DNA from: Faecousia sp.
GTDB taxonomy: Bacteria > Bacillota > Clostridia > Oscillospirales > Oscillospiraceae
DNA: 33,225 nucleotides
NCBI GenBank assembly: GCA_029257335.1
Contig: JARIBV010000127.1
Span: 1-33,225 of the forward strand
Direction: 5' to 3'
Shown here: piece by piece, positions 14,913 to 23,463 of the stretch
Layout: each line of letters begins with the position of its first letter
Numbering within the stretch: the stretch's first letter is position 1
Program-made: the position numbers and the translations under genes
Notes under the pieces: generated by a model
What the model was told of the DNA's origin: nothing
The model's database searches: none
Seen by the model: the letters and a program-made list of their open reading frames with translations, nothing else

Positions 14913-15830
14913 TCACCCTTTGAGAGGATGCCCCCGGAAATAGTCCGGAGCCGCCATCCGCTTGCCGCCGTCTGCCTGAAGTGTGCGGATCTCCACAACT
15001 TCGCCCTTTCCACAGGCCATCAGCAGGCCCTTTTTGGTGACCTCCAAGGGTGTTCCCGGCTCTTGGTCGGTGGTCTTGTCGGTCAGCGCCACCGTATAGA
15101 CCCGGAACCGCTTGCCCTCCAGGGTCATGGTCGCCACAGGCCAGGGATCCAGCCCCCGCACATGGTTCTTGATTTCCTGGGCAGATCTGGTCCAGTCAAT
15201 GGGACACATTTCCTTGCTCAGCATGGGCGCAAAGGTCGCTTTCTCATGATCCTGAGCAGTGGCAACCACCTCTCCTGCCTCCAAACGGTCCATGGTGTCT
15301 ACCAGCAGCTGCGCTCCGATGACCGCAAGACGGTCCAAAAGGCTCTGGGCGTTTTCCTCCGGGTCGATGGGCGTTTTCCGAATCTCGATCATATCGCCTG
15401 TGTCGATTCCCTGCGCCATATACTGGGCGGTAACACCGGTTTCCGGGAATCCTCTTAAAATGGACCACTGCACAGGCGCAGAACCCCGAAGGTCCGGCAG
15501 CACACTGGCATGGATGTTGACACAGCCCTTTTCCGGGATCTCCAGTACGGACTTGGGCAGAATCCGACCATAGGCCACAACCGCCACAGCATCGGGCTTC
15601 AGTTCCCGCAGCTCCTGCACCGTTTCCTCTGCCCGGAAATTCAGCGGCTGATACACAGGAATTCCCGCTGCCACGGCCACCTGCTTCACAGGAGACTGGG
15701 TCAGCTTCATCCCCCGATTCTGGGGGGTATCGGGCTTGGTGTATACACCGACAATTTCATGTTTACTTTTCAGAAGGGCTTCCAGACAGGTTGCAGCAAT
15801 GTCCGGGGTTCCCATAAATACAAGACGCAT
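14913..15830 (-). CDS. fmt: Methionyl-tRNA formyltransferase
   Basis: Formylates initiator Met-tRNA using 10-formyltetrahydrofolate. 305 aa, close to the usual 310. Starts MRLVFMGTPD. Catalytic N105, H107 and D143 are present (VNIHASVLPDLRGSAPVQ; GIDTGDM), and a C-terminal OB-like domain occupies about 205-305. It follows def by 13 bases, the standard pairing of formylation and deformylation. Overlap of its end with the RsmB ribosome site suggests coupled translation. Confidence 0.97.
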   Translation of the reverse strand: MRLVFMGTPDIAATCLEALLKSKHEIVGVYTKPDTPQNRGMKLTQSPVKQVAVAAGIPVYQPLNFRAEETVQELRELKPDAVAVVAYGRILPKSVLEIPEKGCVNIHASVLPDLRGSAPVQWSILRGFPETGVTAQYMAQGIDTGDMIEIRKTPIDPEENAQSLLDRLAVIGAQLLVDTMDRLEAGEVVATAQDHEKATFAPMLSKEMCPIDWTRSAQEIKNHVRGLDPWPVATMTLEGKRFRVYTVALTDKTTDQEPGTPLEVTKKGLLMACGKGEVVEIRTLQADGGKRMAAPDYFRGHPLKG

Positions 15831-15843
15831 ATCCCTGTCCTCC

Positions 15844-16314
15844 TTACAGTGCTTCCATCTCTTCCGGGGTCAGAAAGTGATAGACCTTTTCCGTATACAG
15901 ATGCCCGTCCAGATGCTCCAGCTCGTGGCAGAAGCAGCGAGCCGCAAGTTCCTCGCCTTCCACCTCAAACCAGTTGCCGTCCCGGTCCTGGGCACGAACC
16001 TTTGCATAGTTGGGCCGCTTGACCATGCCCCACTTCCCGGGAACGCTGAGGCAGCCCTCGGGGCCGTCCTGCTCACCGGAGGTCTCCACCAATTCCGGAT
16101 TCACCAATTCAATGAGACCGTCACCGCAGTCTACCACCACGACCCGGCGGAGGATTCCCACCTGGGGGGCGGCCAGACCGGCACCGTTGGCCTCTTCCAG
16201 GGTCTCTGCCATATCGTCCAAAAGCTTGTGCAGACGCCCGTTGAACTCTGTTACAGGACGACATTTCTTGTGTAAGGCATCTTCTTTATCTGTTAAAATC
16301 TTTCTTAAAGCCAT
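15844..16314 (-). CDS. def: Peptide deformylase
   Basis: Removes the formyl group from nascent proteins. 156 aa with the three signature motifs: GAGLAAPQVG (45-53), EGCLS with metal ligand C88, and HELEH with H130, E131 and H134. Length suits the shorter type 1 or clostridial type deformylase. GGAAAGGAAA precedes the ATG. It sits between priA and fmt, as in many Firmicutes. Confidence 0.97.
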   Translation of the reverse strand: MALRKILTDKEDALHKKCRPVTEFNGRLHKLLDDMAETLEEANGAGLAAPQVGILRRVVVVDCGDGLIELVNPELVETSGEQDGPEGCLSVPGKWGMVKRPNYAKVRAQDRDGNWFEVEGEELAARCFCHELEHLDGHLYTEKVYHFLTPEEMEAL

Positions 16315-16332
16315 TGTAATCGTTTCCTTTCC

Positions 16333-18786
16333 TCATTCATATCCATTGACATCTGCATAAGCCGTAACACCCCGGTTGGCCCTGTCTTTTGCAAACTCCC
16401 TGAGAAGACAGCTCAGGGTCAGACGCAGCTGGCGGCTGCCTGCCATACGCAGGGTCAGACGATAACGGTAATGATAGTTTATTTTTGCAACCGCACCGGG
16501 AGCCGGTCCCAAAAGCTGACGGTCCGTATTTTTAAAGGCAGGCTCTGCCAGTCTGGCCCACAGACTCTCCCGGAATCGGGCTGCACTTTGCATGACCTGC
16601 ATCTCCTCCTGACCGGAGAATGTAATGGTATACAGGTCGCAAAACGGGGGGCACCCCTTGACCTGCCGCAAAGGCAGCTCCATTTCATAAAAGCGGTCGT
16701 AATCCTGCCGAGAAGCCAGTGCAATCACGCTGTGTTCCGGGGTCATAGTCTGAATCATGGCCCTGCCCGGCCGCTGGCCCCGTCCTGCCCGGCCCACCAC
16801 TTGGGTCAGCATATTGAAGGTGGTCTCAGCTGCCCGGTAGCTGTCCACATACAGGGACAAATCCGCATCAAGGACTCCTACCAGTGTAACATTTTCCAGA
16901 TTCAATCCTTTAGCTACCATCTGTGTGCCCAAAAGCACAGGAATCCGTTCCTTTTGGAACTGCTGCAATATTTTCTCATGGGTATTTACAGCATCTATGG
17001 TGTCCGCATCCATTCGGGCCACCCGAATGCCTGGAAACCGCTGCTCTAATTGCTGCTGTACCTTCTGCGTACCAACCCCCACCGGCTTCAGCGGTCCTCC
17101 GCACTGAGGGCAGCGGTCCATAACAGGCTGAGAAAATCCGCAGTAGTGACACATGAGCCGCCGGTTGGCGCTGTGATAGGTCAGATGGACGCTGCATCGC
17201 GGGCACTGCGGTGCCTCACCACAGCTGACACATTGCAGCATACGGCTGTTGCCACGGCGGTTCAGAAAAAGCACGGTCTGCTCTCCCTTTGCCATGGTTT
17301 GCTCTATGGCCTCCGCCAGGGGGGCACTGAGGGCCGTGTCATTTCCGGCACGCAGCTCCTCCTTCATATCCACGATTTCCACTTTTGGCAGCGCCATGCC
17401 ATTGTATCGCCCGGACAGGGTGCACAGCGTATACTGCCCCTGTCTGGCCCTATACATGGTCTCCACCGACGGGGTGGCAGACCCCAGAACTACCAGTGCG
17501 TGCTCCCGGATTCCACGAACCTGCGCCACCTCCCGGGCGCAGTAGCGGGGCGTGTTTTCTGACTTGTAGGAATGTTCCTGTTCCTCATCCAGAATAATGA
17601 GGCCCAATGCTCTGCACGGGGCAAACACACCGGAACGGGTGCCTACCACTACATGGGCCTGCCCTGCCTTCACACGCTTCCACTGGTCATAGCGCTCCCC
17701 CATGGAGAGGCTGCTGTGAAGCACTGCCACTTCCCCGGCAAAATGAGCGGTCAGGAGGCTCAAGAGCTGCGGGGTCAGGGCAATTTCCGGAACCAGAAGG
17801 AGCGCAGACTTCCCTTCTGCCAGGCATTTTTCGATGAGTTTCAGATAGACAGCTGTTTTTCCACTTCCCGTTACGCCATAGAGAAGCGCCGTTCCGGGCT
17901 TGGAAGATAAGAGTTTTTTCTCCAGTACATGATAGGCCCTTTGCTGTTCTTCATTGAGGATCAACGGTCCTGTCACCCGGGCAGGCGTAATTTCGCGGCA
18001 GCGCAGGACCTGACGCTGCTCTAAAGACACATAGCCCAGCTTTTCCAGGCGTTTGAAGGTGGCAGAGCTGGCTCCTGTGTAGTAGCAAAGCTCTTTTACA
18101 GAACAGGAACCCATTTCGCACAGAAGCTTCAGTACCTGGTACTGCACCGGGGCACTTTTTTCCCGGCGCTTGGCATATTCCATGACTTCCTCAGTGGAAG
18201 CGGAGAGGACGGCAATGCGTTCGGTCTTATCTCCGGCTCTGCTCAAAAAGTCCGTCTGGGCGGTGATCCATTTTTTACTCAGCAGGTATTTCAGCGCACT
18301 TTGCAGCTCCTCTTCCGCAGAAAAAGTCTGCCGCAAAGTCTGGTACTCCCCTTGTCCGCCCAGATCCTCCAAAAGCTTCAGCACGGCGGAAGCGTCCTTC
18401 TGGCGGATGACTTTCCCATCCCAGGGCCTGCCCGGCACCAAAGTATAGGCATCCCGGATCTGGAACCACAGTCCCGTAGGCAGTATCGCCCGAATGGCCT
18501 CATAAAAAGTACAGAAATACCGCTCTCTTACAAAAGCAGCCAGGCGGAGCATCTGCTCATCCAGCACCGGCTCAGAATCCAGCACCTGAATGACGCATTT
18601 CAGCTCCGCCTCACCACTGTCTCGAAGGGCAAGGACAATGCCCTCTGTGACTCGGTTTCCGCGACCAAAGGGCACCATGACCCGCTGCCCGACAAAAACC
18701 GTCATGTCCGGAGGAATCAGGTAGCTATAGGGCTTGTCAATGGCATACACTGCCGCAGAAACGGCGATCTGTGCCACCTGCTCCAT
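16333..18786 (-). CDS. priA: Primosomal replication restart helicase PriA
   Basis: Superfamily 2 DNA helicase that reloads the replisome at stalled forks. 817 aa. An N-terminal 3' DNA-end-binding domain (about 1-100) and winged-helix region are followed by Walker A GVTGSGKT, a Walker B/DEAH-box variant LDEEQEHSYK (most homologues have DEEH), and a paired zinc-binding region with CVSC, CPRC, CHYC and CPQC. The start is the ATG at 18786; the in-frame GTG at 18795 lies inside the GGAGGTG ribosome site. Gap to rpoZ is 33 bases. Confidence 0.96.
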   Translation of the reverse strand: MEQVAQIAVSAAVYAIDKPYSYLIPPDMTVFVGQRVMVPFGRGNRVTEGIVLALRDSGEAELKCVIQVLDSEPVLDEQMLRLAAFVRERYFCTFYEAIRAILPTGLWFQIRDAYTLVPGRPWDGKVIRQKDASAVLKLLEDLGGQGEYQTLRQTFSAEEELQSALKYLLSKKWITAQTDFLSRAGDKTERIAVLSASTEEVMEYAKRREKSAPVQYQVLKLLCEMGSCSVKELCYYTGASSATFKRLEKLGYVSLEQRQVLRCREITPARVTGPLILNEEQQRAYHVLEKKLLSSKPGTALLYGVTGSGKTAVYLKLIEKCLAEGKSALLLVPEIALTPQLLSLLTAHFAGEVAVLHSSLSMGERYDQWKRVKAGQAHVVVGTRSGVFAPCRALGLIILDEEQEHSYKSENTPRYCAREVAQVRGIREHALVVLGSATPSVETMYRARQGQYTLCTLSGRYNGMALPKVEIVDMKEELRAGNDTALSAPLAEAIEQTMAKGEQTVLFLNRRGNSRMLQCVSCGEAPQCPRCSVHLTYHSANRRLMCHYCGFSQPVMDRCPQCGGPLKPVGVGTQKVQQQLEQRFPGIRVARMDADTIDAVNTHEKILQQFQKERIPVLLGTQMVAKGLNLENVTLVGVLDADLSLYVDSYRAAETTFNMLTQVVGRAGRGQRPGRAMIQTMTPEHSVIALASRQDYDRFYEMELPLRQVKGCPPFCDLYTITFSGQEEMQVMQSAARFRESLWARLAEPAFKNTDRQLLGPAPGAVAKINYHYRYRLTLRMAGSRQLRLTLSCLLREFAKDRANRGVTAYADVNGYE

Positions 18787-18819
18787 ACATTCCACCTCCG
18801 GCTCTTGTGTTTTCTTCGA

Positions 18820-19026
18820 TTACTTCGTGTAGATATCCTTCAGGCTGGCAGTGAGCTTTCCTTCGGCAACCTCACGAATGGCCAGGGTGACAGGCTTATC
18901 TTCCAGGGCAATTCCATTTTCCTCGGCCTCGGTAGCAATGACACGGGCACGGCGGGCAACGGCGTTTACCAGCAGATAGCGGCTGGGGATGTGCTCCAGC
19001 AGCTGAGACATGGGGGGATACAGCAT
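18820..19026 (-). CDS. rpoZ: RNA polymerase omega subunit
   Basis: Small subunit (68 aa) that helps beta-prime assemble. The conserved core SRYLLVNAVARRARVIA is present, together with KPVTLAIREVAEGKL. The start at 19026 follows AAGGAGG; a longer frame upstream runs through gmk and has no family similarity. It begins 1 base after the gmk stop, the classical gmk-rpoZ order. Confidence 0.95.
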   Translation of the reverse strand: MLYPPMSQLLEHIPSRYLLVNAVARRARVIATEAEENGIALEDKPVTLAIREVAEGKLTASLKDIYTK

Positions 19027-19027
19027 A

Positions 19028-19648
19028 TTATAGGACCTCCTTAAAAATGTCCAGATTGGTGTTGTTTGCGTACAGGGATTGCTGTGCCTCCGGGCGCTGG
19101 GCCAAAATGGCCTCCAGCTTGGCGACACAGTCATCTACCTGGTCATTGACCAGCAGATATGTATATCGCTCGGCCTGCTGGATTTCCCAGCGGGCCTGTT
19201 TGAGCCGTGATTCAATTTTCTCCGGCGCAGTGTCTCCCCGATTTTCCAGTCGGCTGCGAAGCTCCCGGAAGCTGGGAGGGGCCAGAAAAATGGTGATGGC
19301 ATCGGGCACCTTCTTCAATACCTGGAATGCCCCATTGGGGTCCACATCCAGGATCGCAGTGCCGCCCTGATTCATGACATCAAAAATGGGCTGGGCCGGA
19401 GTTCCATAGTAGTCCCCGGCGGCGTACTCATTGTATTCCATGAGCAGATCCTTGTCCAGCAGTTCCCGGAACGCTTCCCGGGTGAGAAAGTGATAGTGTA
19501 CACCGGGCACCTCATTGGGCCGGGGTCCACGGGTCGTTGCAGAAACAGAGAAAAAGAAATCGGGATGATTTGCAAGGATTCTGCGCAGCACCGTACTTTT
19601 ACCCGCACCGGAAGGACCGGAGATTACGATGATTCTACCCTTATTCAT
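19028..19648 (-). CDS. gmk: Guanylate kinase
   Basis: Phosphorylates GMP to GDP with ATP. 206 aa. P-loop GPSGAGKS (11-18), then the GMP-binding segment [18 protein letters not shown] and [14 protein letters not shown]. The start at 19648 is preceded by AGGAGG with good spacing and overlaps the end of remA by 8 bases; a Met six codons earlier lacks this. In this cluster it supplies GDP/GTP next to genes of transcription and c-di-AMP signalling. Confidence 0.97.
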   Translation of the reverse strand: MNKGRIIVISGPSGAGKSTVLRRILANHPDFFFSVSATTRGPRPNEVPGVHYHFLTREAFRELLDKDLLMEYNEYAAGDYYGTPAQPIFDVMNQGGTAILDVDPNGAFQVLKKVPDAITIFLAPPSFRELRSRLENRGDTAPEKIESRLKQARWEIQQAERYTYLLVNDQVDDCVAKLEAILAQRPEAQQSLYANNTNLDIFKEVL

Positions 19649-19910
19649 GGATATCCTCCTCTTCATATTCCTCCATTTTCATTCCTGCCCGTCCTGCTAC
19701 CGTTTCCGGCTGAATGGCCGATAAGATCACATGATCCGTGTCCATCACAATGACGGATCTGGTCTTTCTGCCATAGCTGGCATCTATGAGCATTCCCCGG
19801 TCCCTTGCTTCCTGAATCATGCGCTTAATGGGGGCGGAGTCCGGGCTGACGATGGCCAGAAGTCTGGCGGAGGAAATCATGTTTCCAAAACCAATATTGA
19901 TGAGTTTCAT
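19641..19910 (-). CDS. remA: RemA family regulator (DUF370)
   Basis: 89-aa protein of the DUF370/RemA family, recognised from [30 protein letters not shown] being closely like Bacillus RemA and from its place between yicC and gmk. In Bacillus subtilis RemA is a DNA-binding activator of biofilm matrix and osmoprotection genes and forms a ring-shaped oligomer. Its role in Clostridia is not well defined. Overlaps gmk, so it is translated with it. Confidence 0.93.
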   Translation of the reverse strand: MKLINIGFGNMISSARLLAIVSPDSAPIKRMIQEARDRGMLIDASYGRKTRSVIVMDTDHVILSAIQPETVAGRAGMKMEEYEEEDIHE

Positions 19911-19917
19911 AAAGGCC

Positions 19918-20802
19918 TCACTCGATATTCTGTGTTTGCTCTCTGATTTTCTCCAGCTCTGCCTTGATGTCTACCACTACCTTCGCAAGGCGCAAATCGC
20001 TGCACTTGGAGCCGATGGTGTTGGCTTCCCGGTTCATTTCCTGGAGAAGGAAATCCAGTTTTCTGCCAATGGCACCGCCGCCGGAGAGCATTTCATCCAT
20101 CTGGGCCAGGTGGCTGCGCAGCCGGACGGTCTCCTCATCCACGGCGACCTTATCTGCAAAAATTGCAGCTTCCTGAACGATACGGTTTTCATCGATGTTG
20201 GTGTTTTCCAAAACCTCCCGCATCTTCGCTTCCAGACGGGCTCTGTAATCTGATACGGTCTGAGGAGATGCAGCCTCCACCTGGCTGACCAACTCCCGGA
20301 TGGTATTGCCGCGGCTGCGCAGGTCCTGTTCCATGGCCTGTCCTTCTGTGGTGCGCATGGTATTGAATGCCGCCAGTGCCTCATCCACCACGGAAAGCAG
20401 ACTCTTCATAAGCTGCTCTTCGTCCTGCTCAGGCTTTTCCACCTGGAACATTTCCGGCATTCTAGCCAGAGTGGATGCGCTGATATCATCCTGAACGCCG
20501 TAGTCGGACACCATGGCCCGCATAGCCCGCAGATATCCTTCCAGCACGGGACGGTTGAGGCTCACCTGAAGTTCTTCTTCCGCACCGGATCCCACCGAGA
20601 TGAATACATCCACCTTGCCACGGGACACAGCAGCCTTCACACGCTGCTTTACGGCGTCTTCGGCAAAGTTAAGGCTTCTGGGCAGCTTCACGTTGCAATC
20701 CAGATAGCGGTTGTTCACAGATCGAATTTCTACGGTGAATTCCCGATCCAGCGGCATCTGCACCGCCCGGCCATAGCCGGTCATACTTCTAATCAAAGTC
20801 AT
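19918..20802 (-). CDS. yicC: YicC-family endoribonuclease
   Basis: 294 aa, with the diagnostic start [21 protein letters not shown], and the C-terminal domain (DUF1732) [16 protein letters not shown]. YicC proteins are endoribonucleases; in E. coli YicC has been linked to degradation of the small RNA RyhB. AAAGGAG precedes the ATG. It is 7 bases from remA, an order kept through Firmicutes. Confidence 0.95.
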   Translation of the reverse strand: MTLIRSMTGYGRAVQMPLDREFTVEIRSVNNRYLDCNVKLPRSLNFAEDAVKQRVKAAVSRGKVDVFISVGSGAEEELQVSLNRPVLEGYLRAMRAMVSDYGVQDDISASTLARMPEMFQVEKPEQDEEQLMKSLLSVVDEALAAFNTMRTTEGQAMEQDLRSRGNTIRELVSQVEAASPQTVSDYRARLEAKMREVLENTNIDENRIVQEAAIFADKVAVDEETVRLRSHLAQMDEMLSGGGAIGRKLDFLLQEMNREANTIGSKCSDLRLAKVVVDIKAELEKIREQTQNIE

Positions 20803-20841
20803 TATCTCCTTTTGATACGGATTTCATAGGTAAGAGATTGC

Positions 20842-21228
20842 TTATTTTGCCTGGGCGGTGATGGTATATTGCGCCCCACGGCGGCGGCACAGCCGATCGG
20901 TCAGCACTGCCAGAGCCATTCCTATGGCAAATCCAGCAAATCCCCAGTCGGCGCCAAGGGCGCACCACAAAACAATCAGCAATACAATGGGAACCAGATA
21001 CACCATCATTGCAGCAGCCAGAACATGGCCGGTGCTGCTCCGGAGCACCACCCGGTCCCCTGCCTGCGCGCCAATGGGGTTTTCTGCTCGCAGAACATGG
21101 GTTTGCTCCGCTCCTTCCGAGCAGCCTCCACACTGTGCGCAGTTTCCACTACAGGCAGACTGCCGACGACACAGAATTTCCGCCGTGCCGTCGGCGTAAG
21201 TTTTGCGAACGGTTACGATCTGCTCCAT
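20842..21228 (-). CDS. RseC/MucC-like cysteine-rich membrane protein
   Basis: 128 aa. A cytoplasmic N-terminal part with a cysteine cluster (C20, C26, C30, C33, C36 in CRRQSACSGNCAQCGGC) is followed by a beta-like stretch and two hydrophobic helices (about 71-88 and 92-108). This is the layout of the RseC/MucC family (SoxR-reducing system). In anaerobes relatives accompany Rnf or quinone-linked redox genes, but none is here. The cysteines may bind an iron-sulfur cluster or metal (inference). The start at 21228, two bases after the cdaR stop, is chosen for family fit; the frame extends upstream without recognisable sequence. Confidence 0.8.
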   Translation of the reverse strand: MEQIVTVRKTYADGTAEILCRRQSACSGNCAQCGGCSEGAEQTHVLRAENPIGAQAGDRVVLRSSTGHVLAAAMMVYLVPIVLLIVLWCALGADWGFAGFAIGMALAVLTDRLCRRRGAQYTITAQAK

Positions 21229-21230
21229 GG

Positions 21231-22484
21231 CTATGGCTCCGTGGGTGGTTCCGCAGGGGCCGGCGCAATGCCCACAGTGACACTGCATTTCCCGTAAACA
21301 CCAACCTTGTCGGCGTTCTCCAGTTCAAAGCTCAGCGGAAGCGTCTGGGTTCCGGCTTCATATCCGGCCATATCCACCCAGGCCACCACATTCTCCGGTG
21401 TGAGCTTTTGCAGCTCCGCAGCAGTGCCGCGGAATACCACATCCAGCTGCTGGGTAAAGACCGTGGGCACCATTCCCTCGGGAATGTTTCTCACATGGAT
21501 GTTGTCCTTTGTCAGGGTCACGGTTCTGGTGTTCAGCCCTTTGAGTCCTACTTCCACCTTTGCCGTAGGGATATTGGACTGATTGGTGATGTTCTCAGGA
21601 AGTTTGATTTCCACTTCCTGGCTGTAAGGTGTGCCGATATCGACTTCACCCAGATTGACGGTGGTAAGGACCCACTCGTCATACTTGCTCAGGGCTTCCT
21701 CGGAACCGGAAATGGTAATGGTTGCAGGCTCTACCTTAACTTCTGCGTTTTCATTGGGGTCGGCACCGCCGCCAGCCACCATCTTCACCACCAGAGGGAT
21801 CTCCTTAATGTGCTCCACCGGCAGGGTCAGTGTAATGCTGCCCACATTGGTCTTCACATTGGAGGCATCCACAGGCTTTCCCGTGCGATTCATCAGGGTA
21901 TAGCGAAAATCGCCGGTGAGCGTAGAGGTAAGGCCGGTGCGGTCAATCTCCAGCCCGGCAAATTCGATTTCATCCACCTGGCTCTTGGGTCCGGCCACGG
22001 TAACACTGGTGGCGCTCATACTGGCCCGTTCCTCCCCCACCAGAAGCCCCTCCTGCAACTGCCCCCGGAAGATCAACTTCACAGGAACTTCCTTTTCCGC
22101 ATACTCCACCACCTCCAACTTGACAGTAGGGGTGATCCGTTCCGAGATGCTCACAGAGGTAATGCTGGACGGCAGCGAGATCTTATATTCCCTTTCATAT
22201 TCTCCGGGCTCTGTGATTCCGTTCAGGTCCACGGACACGGTAATATTAGAGGCGTTCAGTTCATTCAGGTCGGAGCGGTTGCCATACAAGCGGACAGAAA
22301 CCTGGGAATCCTGCCCGGCCAGCAGCATAAGGTTCCGGTCCATCAAGGTGCTTTCGTTTTCCAGAGAGACCGGAAGATTCTTAAAGGTCTGCTCATGTCC
22401 GGGGCTGACATCGGTGACCACATACAGCCACAGACCAAAGGCAACCATAAGTGACAATAGAAATGTTGGAATCCTATTTTTCAT
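21231..22484 (-). CDS. cdaR: YbbR-repeat protein, c-di-AMP cyclase regulator CdaR
   Basis: 417 aa: one N-terminal membrane anchor (RIPTFLLSLMVAFGLWLYVVTD, residues 3-23 approximately) followed by about four extracytoplasmic YbbR repeats rich in beta strands, and a short proline/Glu tail (PAPAEPPTEP). In other Firmicutes CdaR binds and modulates CdaA. The start at 22484 overlaps the cdaA end by 11 bases. A longer frame upstream lies inside cdaA and is not used. Confidence 0.92.
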   Translation of the reverse strand: MKNRIPTFLLSLMVAFGLWLYVVTDVSPGHEQTFKNLPVSLENESTLMDRNLMLLAGQDSQVSVRLYGNRSDLNELNASNITVSVDLNGITEPGEYEREYKISLPSSITSVSISERITPTVKLEVVEYAEKEVPVKLIFRGQLQEGLLVGEERASMSATSVTVAGPKSQVDEIEFAGLEIDRTGLTSTLTGDFRYTLMNRTGKPVDASNVKTNVGSITLTLPVEHIKEIPLVVKMVAGGGADPNENAEVKVEPATITISGSEEALSKYDEWVLTTVNLGEVDIGTPYSQEVEIKLPENITNQSNIPTAKVEVGLKGLNTRTVTLTKDNIHVRNIPEGMVPTVFTQQLDVVFRGTAAELQKLTPENVVAWVDMAGYEAGTQTLPLSFELENADKVGVYGKCSVTVGIAPAPAEPPTEP

Positions 22485-23343
22485 TGTTCCCACCCTTTCC
22501 GTCCTTGCTCCCCTTGAGGTAGCCCATGAGACTGCGCTTCGGTTCCTCTTCCGGGGAAAGCTCATTGGTCAGCAGGCGAGACAGCGTCTGGGGGGCCAGA
22601 TGGCGCTTCAGCATACCGCCTGTTGCCACCGAAATGGTACCGGTCTCCTCGGAGACGATGACCACCACCGCATCCGTAACCTCGCTGATGCCCAGGCCTG
22701 CTCTGTGTCTGGTACCCAGATCGGCACTGATCTGGTGATTTTTAGACAGAGGCAGCACACAGCCGGCCGCCGCAATGCGGCCATTGCGAATCACCATGGC
22801 GCCGTCATGAAGGGCAGCATTTGTAAAGAAAATATTGCGAATCAGCTGCTCAGATACCCGGCCGTCAATGACCGTACCGGTCTTAAAGTATTCATCCAAG
22901 CGGCTGGTACGCTCAAATACCATCAACGCACCCACCCGCTCCCGGGCCATGATATCGCAGGCTGTCACCACCTGAGAAATCACATTGGTGATTTCCTTAT
23001 TTTTTTCCTTGGGGGTCAGCAGTTCTTTAATGCTGGTAGAGCCCATACGCTCAACAGCCCGGCGAAGCTCCGGCTGGAACAGGACCACAAGAGACAGCAG
23101 CCCAAGCTCCAGCACCTTATCCAGCATATAGTGAAAAACATGGAGCTTAAAAACACCTGTGACCCAGAACAGCAGGACTAGCATCACGATGGCCTTACCG
23201 ATTCGGGCCGTACTGGAGGAGCGGATCATCCCAATGACCTTATAGATCAGGAATGCAACCAGCAGGATGTCTAAAAGGTCCGTAATCTGAGCGGTGCTGA
23301 TGATGTGCCAAATTCCTACAAAAAAATCTGAAATTGCTTTCAT
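22474..23343 (-). CDS. cdaA: Diadenylate cyclase (c-di-AMP synthase)
   Basis: Makes cyclic di-AMP from two ATP; c-di-AMP controls potassium uptake, osmotic balance and cell-wall stability. 289 aa: three transmembrane helices (about 22-40, 48-65, 72-90) then the DAC domain with catalytic DGA (180-182) and RHR (212-214). The start at 23343 follows GGAAGGGG; 15 residues possible upstream are not conserved. The gene lies first in the long - strand cluster with a consensus promoter at 23418-23446. In many Firmicutes cdaA-cdaR is followed by glmM; here an rseC-like gene takes that place. Confidence 0.96.
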   Translation of the reverse strand: MKAISDFFVGIWHIISTAQITDLLDILLVAFLIYKVIGMIRSSSTARIGKAIVMLVLLFWVTGVFKLHVFHYMLDKVLELGLLSLVVLFQPELRRAVERMGSTSIKELLTPKEKNKEITNVISQVVTACDIMARERVGALMVFERTSRLDEYFKTGTVIDGRVSEQLIRNIFFTNAALHDGAMVIRNGRIAAAGCVLPLSKNHQISADLGTRHRAGLGISEVTDAVVVIVSEETGTISVATGGMLKRHLAPQTLSRLLTNELSPEEEPKRSLMGYLKGSKDGKGGNNEK

Positions 23344-23417
23344 GTGTGTTACCCCTTCCCGGAAATTCTCCGCGTCGTCAGAATACACCTGTACACAGTA
23401 AGCCTATTATCCTTATA

Positions 23418-23446
23418 ATTATAGCGGAAATTTTTCACCTTGGCAA
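23418..23446 (-). promoter_or_regulatory. Promoter of the cdaA-rsgA cluster
   Basis: On the - strand: TTGCCA (23446-23441), 17-bp spacer, TATAAT (23423-23418). The -10 ends 75 bases before the cdaA ATG. The -35 lies only 18 bases from the stop of the upstream gene, and no terminator was seen in between. Confidence 0.75.
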
Positions 23447-23463
23447 GGGAAAATCGAAAAAAA

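Noticed and set aside
14909..15013. N-terminal extension of rsmB
   Set aside because: Lies inside fmt; the Met at 14908 gives the expected RsmB start four bases after the fmt stop.
21009..22454. 481-codon open frame on the + strand opposite cdaR and the rseC-like gene
   Set aside because: It is antisense to two genes with clear family motifs, its translation is rich in His/Gly/Arg with no recognisable domain, and it lacks a ribosome binding site.
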